NCBI GenBank assembly: GCA_030587365.1
Contig: JAUQZE010000047.1
Span: 1-64,000 of the forward strand
Reading direction: 5' to 3'
Source: Candidatus Freyarchaeota archaeon
Lineage (GTDB): Archaea; Asgardarchaeota; Jordiarchaeia; Jordiarchaeales; Jordiarchaeaceae
DNA: 64,000 nucleotides
Made by a program: the position numbers and the translations under genes. A model generated the notes under the pieces. That model worked only from the letters and a program-made list of their open reading frames with translations. It was not told the origin of the DNA and ran no database searches. Below are positions 46,695-54,494 of the stretch, in pieces (the stretch's first letter is position 1; every line of letters begins with the position of its first letter).

Positions 46695-47309
46695 TTAAAC
46701 TAATTCATCTTTTTTCAGCTCTTTTCCGCAACTAGGACATCGACCTTTTACTTTAAGGTACTCTAGCAAGTGATCTCTGTGCGCTGAACCAGCACAATGG
46801 GAGCATATAGCGATTTCTTGGTCTTTATCGATAATATGGTTGCAGACTATACACTTTACCAGTTTTAGTCCGCAGAAAGGGCAGAAATTCATATTCCAGT
46901 TCAAGGTTCCGCTGCACCCCGGGCATTCCAAAATTTCCTTTTCATCAGCGTGTATTGTTGAAGTAGGTTTGGTGGAAGCCTCTTCTAACATCATTATTTT
47001 CGCGTTTTCTATAGCCGTTCTTATTTTCCTTTCTAATTTGAAACCCGCGCGCTCGGCCATATTACGAGAATGTGGGTGACCAAGTGCTATTGTGTCTATG
47101 TCTGTTTTAAACTCGCAAACAATGTAGTTTCCTCTTGGGTAGATTCTTATCTTAGCTCTCGAGTACCCGTCTCCAATCAGTTTCCATTCTGCCATCCCTA
47201 TCTTAGTAACTCCAAGGTTTCCTGAACTTTTTAATAGCCGGTCCAAGTATTCGCAAAAACTTTTAATTTTACCCGCGTAAGGAAGTGTCACTACCTCAAA
47301 ATCAGCCAT
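46695..47309 (-). CDS. RING/PHD-like zinc-finger protein
   Basis: 204 residues. An N-terminal domain (~1-95, with MAEWKLIGDGYSRAKIRIYP) is followed by a zinc ribbon CPGC - CPFC (~122-140) and then CIVCNHIIDKDQEIAIC-SHC, AHRDHLL, CPSCGKEL: the order C-x2-C, C-x2-C, H-x2-H, C-x2-C of a cross-braced RING or PHD finger. In eukaryotes such fingers are mostly ubiquitin E3 ligases; small RING proteins occur with ubiquitin-like systems in some archaea. No E1, E2 or ubiquitin gene is nearby, so an E3 role is speculative; it could simply bind protein or nucleic acid. Confidence 0.65.
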   Translation of the reverse strand: MADFEVVTLPYAGKIKSFCEYLDRLLKSSGNLGVTKIGMAEWKLIGDGYSRAKIRIYPRGNYIVCEFKTDIDTIALGHPHSRNMAERAGFKLERKIRTAIENAKIMMLEEASTKPTSTIHADEKEILECPGCSGTLNWNMNFCPFCGLKLVKCIVCNHIIDKDQEIAICSHCAGSAHRDHLLEYLKVKGRCPSCGKELKKDELV

Positions 47310-47578
47310 CCATACCCCTTCCTACTATGAATATTTTAGAATTCTTTTAAGCGAACACACTCTCCGTCACTTTACCTTCGACTATTACAACACTTCAAAA
47401 GACCCCCGATTTCTATGCGAAGGCGGATAGAAGGAGGGGGAATATTTATTTTATGCTACTCTTTGATATTCACAGCAAAGCTATAAACATGTTGAATTGA
47501 TCATACGTTTAAGCCAAGAATAAGAATAATGATGAAAAGGCTAAAGAGAAGAGAAAGAACCCGAAGGAGGTAAAGTTC

Positions 47579-47773
47579 ATGAGCCGAAAAGGAAAAGCCA
47601 AAGGAAAGGATAGGGGAACTACTGTTAGCTGCACAAGGGGACCCACTCGCGCTGTAGGCCCGGGCGGTTTAGCTAGGTGTATGTGCTGTGGGGAAATAGT
47701 GCCACTCGAAGAGGGAGAGTCATGTAGCGATCTTAAATGCCCGAAGTGTGACGCTAAGATGGTAAGATGCTGA
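47579..47773 (+). CDS. Small zinc-ribbon protein
   Basis: 64 residues. A basic N-terminus (SRKGKAKGKDRG), GPTRAVGPGG, then CMCCG and CPKCDAKMVRC: two knuckles of a zinc ribbon. Family members with the GPGG-CxCxxCG ... CPKCGxxMxR layout are common in anaerobes. AGGAGG precedes ATG. Function unknown. Confidence 0.7.
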   Translation: MSRKGKAKGKDRGTTVSCTRGPTRAVGPGGLARCMCCGEIVPLEEGESCSDLKCPKCDAKMVRC

Positions 47774-47903
47774 AAAACAATTTTTATTTTTCACTAAGGG
47801 GTTTCCTACTCTCCGAATTATGCGGTAATACACAATTTAATCGATGAAGAGCTGTTTTTGCTAGTTTTGCGAGTTGGGGAAAATTGTGATATTGTGATAT
47901 ATA

Positions 47904-48974
47904 TCAAAATGTAACAAAGTCTTGATTGTTTATTAAAAGTCGAAATCCGTTAGCGTTTGCCTCTTTCACTAGTATTTCTAATGTTTCCCTCTGCTTATCG
48001 CTTAGCGACTCGATGTTGAAGCCCTCTTCCGTTGTGAGTTTTAGAATAGGTGTATGGCTGTACCTTTTTCCGTTAATTGTTACATTCTTTAAATTTGTGT
48101 AAATCATCATTCTCAGAAGCCCATCCTTTATGCCTCCAAGAGAGGGAAGTCTAGCAACTCTAGTATGTTTTCCCTCTATAAGATAGACTGTTTTTCCGTG
48201 TATTTCAACTTCATCACAGGTGAGATAGTAGTAGCCACCGAGATAATTTTTGATTGTGAGTTTAGCTTTGACGCCCTCCAATTTTTCTTTAGGCTGAATA
48301 GTTACGCTTTCCCTCTCCTGGGCTTCCATTGAAAGATCCCTTGAAAGCTTCATGAAATCTTCTTTACCCTCACTGAGCAATTCAATCCTCCTTAAAGCAG
48401 AAGCAGGTGAATGCATTTCAACACCAAGCACTTTTGAAATCTCATTATAAGAGTTTAAAGCTCTCTTACTAAGCTCCCCAACTTTATCTACTTGCGATAG
48501 ATTCCAACGTAGGGCATCAGATTGATAGAAAAGAAGCTTCTCTATCTCTGATTTAATGTGCTCAATATCAAACCTTTGTCTAATTATCTTATCCCTACAC
48601 CTTGGATTTTTAGAAGCCCTTTTGTAGTAGGATATAATTACATAAACTCCTAGTAGACCCATCAAGGAAACCGTATCCCATTCCAGATGGTACTTATTTC
48701 CCTTTTTACCCTCATCCTTAATTATAGGTATAATTGTTACTGGTTTCCCCGCAAATTTTAGTGAATCGTAAACTCTTGCATAGGGATATGAACCAGTTCT
48801 TTTTGTAGAGTCCCACCAACTAACTACGATTTCGTGGCGTCCTATAAAGAGTTTAAATGTTGCCCTACTCGATAACGCCATGCCTAACTGATCAAAATCG
48901 AATGAATCCAATTCCCTGCAAAGAAGCGGCGTATAGGATAACCCTGTAATGTCAGCATAAATGTCCAACAACAT
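47904..48974 (-). CDS. Putative type II restriction endonuclease (R-M pair 1)
   Basis: 356 residues, directly behind the methyltransferase gene (4-base gap), the usual pairing of type II systems. Residues ~45-110 (IGRHEIVVSWWDSTKRTGSY, IPIIKDEGKKGNKYHLEWDT) are distinctive but not a named motif to me. A PD-(D/E)xK-type site may be DEVEIHG followed by LIEGKHTRVA (~275-295). The assignment rests mainly on context; recognition site cannot be read from the sequence. Confidence 0.65.
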   Translation of the reverse strand: MLLDIYADITGLSYTPLLCRELDSFDFDQLGMALSSRATFKLFIGRHEIVVSWWDSTKRTGSYPYARVYDSLKFAGKPVTIIPIIKDEGKKGNKYHLEWDTVSLMGLLGVYVIISYYKRASKNPRCRDKIIRQRFDIEHIKSEIEKLLFYQSDALRWNLSQVDKVGELSKRALNSYNEISKVLGVEMHSPASALRRIELLSEGKEDFMKLSRDLSMEAQERESVTIQPKEKLEGVKAKLTIKNYLGGYYYLTCDEVEIHGKTVYLIEGKHTRVARLPSLGGIKDGLLRMMIYTNLKNVTINGKRYSHTPILKLTTEEGFNIESLSDKQRETLEILVKEANANGFRLLINNQDFVTF

Positions 48975-48978
48975 TCAT

Positions 48979-49884
48979 TCATCTCGTACGCTTTTTTCTA
49001 ACAGAGGCCTGAAGCTTAGTTCTTAAATGTTTGGTGTCTTCTCTTACTATTATCTCGAAGAAATCGGAGAGCTTTTGACCGAAAAGATTGGGCTGATTAA
49101 AACTCAACTTTTCCTTAATTACATCTGATAGTTCTAAATCAATCTCGTAGCCCACGCATCTTCTTCCAAGTTCATAGGCAACCTTCAACGTTGTTCCAGA
49201 ACCCATAAACGGATCCAGAACAACTTCATCCCTGTAGGAGAATAGTTTTATTAAGCGATATGGGATTTCTTCGGGAAAAGCTGCTATACCCTTCTCCAAT
49301 CTGTTCTTTATTGGTAGGACGTTCGTTATTTTCCACACGCTCAAATACCATTTGTTTTCTTTAAATTCCTCGATATCTATTCTGGATTTTGTTTTCACGC
49401 CTCTTGGAATGGATTTGTAGTCGAATTCGCCGTTCTGAAAAATGAGGACAGACTCTTGAAGGTTGTCCGGGTAGTAGTACATCGGATAGGGATGCTGTAG
49501 TAAAACGCCGCTCCTCCTGCTTATGCGAATGTATCCTTCCGGCTTAACCCAGATAATTTGGTACAGGTACTTGAATCCTTCTCCTGTGAGTATTTTTGTG
49601 ATGTCCGCAACAACAGGATATTTTACTCTATCTATCAGTGTGTCGTCAACTACAAAAGCAGCTACTCGCCCATTGTCAAGAACCCGTTTCAATTCCTTTG
49701 CCAAATTATGAATCAATTCTAAAAATTTCTGATAACTTTCAAAAAGACCCGGATAATCGAAAGGAGCATTAAAATAGGGAGGAGAAGTTACCACCAAATG
49801 AACACTACGCTCCTCTAATTCCTTCATGTTTTGACAATCACCGAAAATAAGTTTATTTTTCCAAGAAATTTTTTTACCCATCAA
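48979..49884 (-). CDS. DNA N4-cytosine/N6-adenine methyltransferase (R-M pair 1)
   Basis: 301 residues. Motif IV TSPPYF (~34) precedes the AdoMet motif DPFMGSGTT (~222) followed by GRRCVGYEID: a beta-class amino-methyltransferase. The SPPY form is frequent among N4-cytosine enzymes, but N6-adenine is also possible. ATG after AGGAGATTG. First gene of the R-M operon, protecting host DNA from the nuclease encoded next. Confidence 0.88.
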   Translation of the reverse strand: MMGKKISWKNKLIFGDCQNMKELEERSVHLVVTSPPYFNAPFDYPGLFESYQKFLELIHNLAKELKRVLDNGRVAAFVVDDTLIDRVKYPVVADITKILTGEGFKYLYQIIWVKPEGYIRISRRSGVLLQHPYPMYYYPDNLQESVLIFQNGEFDYKSIPRGVKTKSRIDIEEFKENKWYLSVWKITNVLPIKNRLEKGIAAFPEEIPYRLIKLFSYRDEVVLDPFMGSGTTLKVAYELGRRCVGYEIDLELSDVIKEKLSFNQPNLFGQKLSDFFEIIVREDTKHLRTKLQASVRKKRTR

Positions 49885-50278
49885 TCTCCTCTCTTTATCG
49901 AACGTTACTCTTCAAAACTAAACTTTCTTACCAATGAATTAAAATATATACTAAATTGTAAGTCGACCATTTTACTTAAATTTTAATAGTTTTCTTGTTA
50001 TTTATCGCTCTCTTACCAACTCTACCTTGCATGTTGAAGCAAAAGGGGTCGTAAAAATAGGGTTTTAATACTTTTTTGAAAGAATAGAGTGGTGAAACAA
50101 GTTTTTGGAATCAAATCTTAAAAGAATTAAAGAAGATGAAACGCATAACTTACTTATCCGAAGACTGAGTATATGCTTAAAGAAGCAAAAATAAATAAAG
50201 GATGAATTTAAAAAAGATATTCAAGAAACATGGTACATATAAAAGGTTTGGATGTATTAATGGTTTAAGGGGTATAAA
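49885..50278. other. Divergent promoter region between the two R-M pairs
   Basis: No gene and no controller (C) protein gene. AT-rich stretches near 49945 (AAAATATATACTAAA) and 50185 could hold the TATA boxes of the left and right pairs. Confidence 0.4.
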
Positions 50279-51136
50279 ATGAGGGCCCTAGATTACGACG
50301 TGATTTGTGGAGACTGTCTTACATACCTTAAACAGGGAAATGTATCAGATATTCATCTAACATTCTTAGACCCACCTTTTAATCAAGGAAAAGAGTACAA
50401 GTATTTTGATGATGAACAAAACCCCAAAGTTTACTGGGATTGGCTAAAAGAGATTATACAGCTAATCCATGAGGCAACGGTGGATGGGGGAGCCATCTAC
50501 TTTATGCAGAGGGAGAAGAACGTAGATTGGATGATGAAGGTTTTAAAGGAAACAGGATGGACTTATCAAAACCTAATCATATGGAAGAAGTTCACCTCAG
50601 CTATACCTGGTAATTTCAGGTTTGGGAAGCATTACCAAGTGATAATTTTTGCTACTAAGGGGGAAAGGCCCAGAGTTTTCAATAGGTTACGTATAGATTA
50701 TCCGCTGCGCCCAAACCATAAACATAAGAGGCCTAATGGAATCTACCTTACCGATGTTTGGGATGATGTTAGAGAGCTTACGTCAGGATATTTTGCTGGG
50801 GACGAAGCCTTAAGAGATGAGGAGGGTAATCGCATACATGAACAGCAGTCCCCCATAGAGCTGTTGTTAAGGATAATCCTTTCATCTACAAGTGTAGGAG
50901 ACACTGTTTTTGATCCGTTTGCGGGAAGTGGAACCACTCTAGTTGTAGCCCACCAGTTAAGGAGAAAGTCAATAGGCATCGAAATTGACCCGGGATACGT
51001 TGAAGTCATAAAGAAACGGTTAAAAACCATAAGTTCCGCAGATGACATTCTAAAATATAGAAACTATTATAGGTACACACCAAACCTAGATGAAGTATGG
51101 CTTACTGAGGGTTTGGAGAGATACATCAATGATTGA
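50279..51136 (+). CDS. DNA adenine/cytosine methyltransferase (R-M pair 2)
   Basis: 285 residues. Motif IV LDPPFNQG (~36) comes before DPFAGSGTTLVVAHQLRRKS (~220): beta-class methyltransferase; the DPPF form points to N6-adenine. HEQQSPIELLLRII and GIEIDPGYVEVIKKRL are typical of the family. Its stop overlaps the next gene by 8 bases. Confidence 0.88.
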   Translation: MRALDYDVICGDCLTYLKQGNVSDIHLTFLDPPFNQGKEYKYFDDEQNPKVYWDWLKEIIQLIHEATVDGGAIYFMQREKNVDWMMKVLKETGWTYQNLIIWKKFTSAIPGNFRFGKHYQVIIFATKGERPRVFNRLRIDYPLRPNHKHKRPNGIYLTDVWDDVRELTSGYFAGDEALRDEEGNRIHEQQSPIELLLRIILSSTSVGDTVFDPFAGSGTTLVVAHQLRRKSIGIEIDPGYVEVIKKRLKTISSADDILKYRNYYRYTPNLDEVWLTEGLERYIND

Positions 51137-52121
51137 ATTTTCCGACATAACCGATTTCTTTATTCAAGCAGTAGACAAGCTCAAAAATGGTGAATTTAAC
51201 CTTAGCTCCCCACTTGAAGAAATAGTCCTAAGGTCTGCTGGAAGCAACCTAGCTTACGTAGATCATCGAAAGGATGCCTTAAATAAGTACGGCGTTGATC
51301 TCTGGAAAGAATTAAGAGAAGAATTTGGAAAAGGGGAATTCAATGAACTTCTTAAAAAATCAAAAATAGATGAGAATCTTAAATATTCAGATTCCCAGCA
51401 ATTCCCAGATTTTATATTTAAAGTCAAAGAGACGAAAGGCGAATTTACCTGTGGCAGTCTGCTTGAGTTGAAGGATTCCAAGGGAGGAAACATTGCATCA
51501 TTCAATTCAACTATACCAACTCAATCAAAAACTCTTGAAGAAATAGATGTAATTAACGGACGTAACCTTGTCTCAAGAATCATCAGCATCATAGATCGAA
51601 AATCCCCCGAAGGGAAATACTACACGTTCGAAAGGCGATGCTTCTACTTAGTAAGAACCCACAGTGAAAACCAGAAGAAAACAAAGACCTCAATTGTTGA
51701 CGGCTCCTTCTTTGAAACCATCCCCAAAAATCATCTACTCTACCAAGTATTTTATCAAATTTTACACAACCACATAAAAAAGAAAGAATTGAAAATAGAC
51801 AGCAACACCTTAAAACAAGTTGAAAAAGTCTTATCTGAAATAACAGACCAAACGATAATAGCATCTTCAAGGGATGTAGAAGGGGCATCAATAAGACCGA
51901 GATTAAGGATAATGGCTGAAGTCCACAGCGAAGGAAACCCCCACAGCTCCAATTACCCCCAAATATCGGAGAAAAGCTTCAACCTCATTCTAAAATCAAC
52001 CCCGCAAACAGAAAAAATCAAAAGCACGCTGCTAAAGGAAATCCCGGAGCTAAAGACATTCACAATCAAACATAAGAGAAACGGAGACCATATCGTCCTC
52101 CAATTCAGCTTAAAACCATAA
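51129..52121 (+). CDS. Putative type II restriction endonuclease (R-M pair 2)
   Basis: 330 residues from the ATG at 51129 (MIEFSDITDFF), inside the methyltransferase's end. PDFIFK at ~94 and LLELKDSKGGN at ~110 form a PD-...-(E)xK nuclease core at normal spacing. The remainder is alpha/beta, with a lysine-rich C-terminal half. It is not related by eye to the nuclease of pair 1. Cutting activity is inferred from the motif and the overlapping methyltransferase gene. Confidence 0.75.
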   Translation: MIEFSDITDFFIQAVDKLKNGEFNLSSPLEEIVLRSAGSNLAYVDHRKDALNKYGVDLWKELREEFGKGEFNELLKKSKIDENLKYSDSQQFPDFIFKVKETKGEFTCGSLLELKDSKGGNIASFNSTIPTQSKTLEEIDVINGRNLVSRIISIIDRKSPEGKYYTFERRCFYLVRTHSENQKKTKTSIVDGSFFETIPKNHLLYQVFYQILHNHIKKKELKIDSNTLKQVEKVLSEITDQTIIASSRDVEGASIRPRLRIMAEVHSEGNPHSSNYPQISEKSFNLILKSTPQTEKIKSTLLKEIPELKTFTIKHKRNGDHIVLQFSLKP

Positions 52122-52258
52122 ACCATTCTCGACAAAACTTTAAACAAGTAAATAAGAAAAAGTGGAGTATTGTAATGATCCTTTTTTTATCGCTTAATTT
52201 ATATATGGTTCCGACCTTTATTAAGTGGGGATGTCTACCAACTTGAATAGGGATTCCA

Positions 52259-52963
52259 ATGACGATTCCTAGAGACGAGTTCAAGAAAACTATACTCGAC
52301 CTACTAAAAACAGACGAAGCGCTCAGAGCGGAAGTTTACTCACTCGTTGCAGAGGCTCCCATAACAAAACGCGAAATAGAGTCACTAACCAGAGAAATAA
52401 AAACTCTAGCAGAAACAATGGTCAAGCGTATGGACAGCTTCGAGAAGGAAATGAGGCTGTTAAGAGAAGAAACAGCCAAGCGTATGGACAGCTTCGAGAA
52501 GAGCCTCGAACTGGTGGCTAAGCGTATGGACCGCTTTGAAGAAGAAATGAGGAAGTCTAGAGAGGAGTTTCGTGTTATTGCCAGCGCTCTTGGGGCGAGG
52601 TGGGGGTTTGCGGCTGAGGAATCTTTTAGAGAGGCTATTCGTGGTATCCTTGAGAGTATGGGTTTTACTGTGGATAAGTGGGAGGTTTACGACGATGAGG
52701 GAGTTGTATTTGGTGCTCCGGGAGTTGTTGAGGTAGATGTGCTGATTAGAGACAAGGAGCATATTCTCATAGAGATTAAGTCCAGCATGAGTAAGGGTTA
52801 TGTTGTAGCGCTTATATACAAGGCTAAGCTCTACAAAAAGCTTGTCGGAGTGAAGCCTTTCCTAGTAATAGTTTCCCCCTTCGTTGAGGAAGACGCAAAA
52901 GAGAGAGCGGTTATGGATAAAATCAAAGTTTACACGAGAGTAAGAGAATTTAAACCGGTTTAA
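52259..52963 (+). CDS. Coiled-coil protein with PD-(D/E)xK nuclease-like domain (DUF3782-like)
   Basis: 234 residues. Residues ~45-105 are a coiled coil with three copies of the repeat KRMDSFEKxxxxxREE (AKRMDSFEK, AKRMDRFEEEM). The C-terminal domain has EVDVLIRDKEHILIEIKSSM: Asp at ~162 and the E-x-K of the nuclease fold, plus Glu at the start of the domain (EESFREAIRGI). Such proteins are common in archaea; whether they cut DNA is unknown. It follows the two R-M pairs and extends the defence cluster. Confidence 0.75.
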   Translation: MTIPRDEFKKTILDLLKTDEALRAEVYSLVAEAPITKREIESLTREIKTLAETMVKRMDSFEKEMRLLREETAKRMDSFEKSLELVAKRMDRFEEEMRKSREEFRVIASALGARWGFAAEESFREAIRGILESMGFTVDKWEVYDDEGVVFGAPGVVEVDVLIRDKEHILIEIKSSMSKGYVVALIYKAKLYKKLVGVKPFLVIVSPFVEEDAKERAVMDKIKVYTRVREFKPV

Positions 52964-53107
52964 ACCAATAAAGGAGTCTAGCGAACAATCTCGGTTCTAA
53001 AAGATTTAAAGGTACTATAACGATGATTATGTAACGGTTTGGCACTTAAAACATCGCAAATCTCTAAGTAACGCGGTGGAAGTAACCATCTGTTATGGAC
53101 TTATTTT

Positions 53108-54217
53108 TCAGGTGAAGTGTTGAATGCAGAATTTTATGCCGGGTACTATGTGGTAGGCGATTCCCAGAATGTGTGGTGACAGTACTGCTTTTGGGTCGGA
53201 GTAAATTTCGAATTGGTGGTCGATTTTCAGCTTTTTTAATGTTTCATGGATTTTTTCCGTTTCTCCGGTTAATCCGTATTCGTCTGTGCTCTCGCAATTA
53301 AGTAGCAGGTGGACTTTTTTTAGAGTGTCGGGGTTTTCCCTAATCATTTTGTTTAGGTCGTATTTCTGCCAGTTGCTGGCTGCTTTCTTGTTCAGGTCAA
53401 CGATTTTTCCTTTCTTGTCTCTTTTGATGGATGGTATTAGGGGATTATTCTTGGAGAATATGATGTCGTAGGTGTCTAGTATGTCGTTCCAGGATGAGTT
53501 TCCGAGTTGTTCCGCGATTTCTCTTCCTAGGAGTTTCTCGAAGATGGGTGTGACCAGCTTCCAGTTCAGTAAATCAGTGGTTATGTTGGCGGGGCTCAGT
53601 GAGACGGCTGAGATGAATTTTTCGGGATGGTGGAGGCATGTGCTCAGCGTTCCGTATCCGCCCATAGATCCTCCCATCAGAGCTCTGTGCTTCTTGTCGG
53701 CTGTGGTTCGGTAATTCGCATCCACGTAGTCTACGACATCCTTAACGATGTAGTCCTCAAATTTTCCGGTGAAGGGGGAATTGAGATACATGCTTCCTTT
53801 GGTTTGCACCGCCCCGCTTAAATCCTTGGCACCATCCTTGTGGGGCAAGTGCAGGCTACCGTCTGGCTGCACAAAAATAAACGGTTCCAGCTCTCCCTTG
53901 GTAATCAACTCGTCAAACTTCGCATAGGGGGATATACGGTTCAAATCCATCTCTTGTAAGACCTGAGGTGGAATTACTTGCACGGGCAGATTCTTGTTAT
54001 CCTCCAGACGGGGAGTCACGGTTAATTTCTTGCTATTCCCGGTATATCCGTGTAGATAGTAAATCACGGGATATTTCTCGTCCTCGGATTCAAAATATCC
54101 TGGTGGAAGGTAAACACCTAGTTCGCGGTCAACCGGGCTATTTATAGGATTGCCCTCTAGGCTCCTGGCGTGAACAACATCAACCCGATACCTCTCAACC
54201 TCACTTTTCTCAACCAT
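53108..54217 (-). CDS. Esterase of the alpha/beta hydrolase superfamily
   Basis: 369 residues. PVIYYLHGYTGN gives the oxyanion-hole HG, GGSMGGYGTL the nucleophile Ser elbow (~182), and the end HILGIAYHIVPG a possible catalytic His. It resembles the esterase D / feruloyl esterase group acting on small acyl esters or S-formylglutathione. No signal peptide, so cytoplasmic. Divergent from the glycyl radical enzyme, with which it shares the upstream region. Confidence 0.8.
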   Translation of the reverse strand: MVEKSEVERYRVDVVHARSLEGNPINSPVDRELGVYLPPGYFESEDEKYPVIYYLHGYTGNSKKLTVTPRLEDNKNLPVQVIPPQVLQEMDLNRISPYAKFDELITKGELEPFIFVQPDGSLHLPHKDGAKDLSGAVQTKGSMYLNSPFTGKFEDYIVKDVVDYVDANYRTTADKKHRALMGGSMGGYGTLSTCLHHPEKFISAVSLSPANITTDLLNWKLVTPIFEKLLGREIAEQLGNSSWNDILDTYDIIFSKNNPLIPSIKRDKKGKIVDLNKKAASNWQKYDLNKMIRENPDTLKKVHLLLNCESTDEYGLTGETEKIHETLKKLKIDHQFEIYSDPKAVLSPHILGIAYHIVPGIKFCIQHFT

Positions 54218-54494
54218 AATTTCACTCTCCTAATCTGATTTTAATCATCATGATTGATTTTAGTTTTTTTGTAAGCTTGCGAACCCCAACTTTGTGATTC
54301 TTTTTTTCCACCCATTTATCTAAATGTTTCTCTTTACTTCGCTTTAAACAGGGCATGAAACCATTAAGTATTACTTAATAACCTCCAACTCTTTTTAATT
54401 AGCCCCGAAAAAATAATAAAAAGTGCACGGATTAAGTTTTTACGACACAAAAGGCTAATATTCTTAAAAGATGTTAGTAAACTAATAAAGGTTC

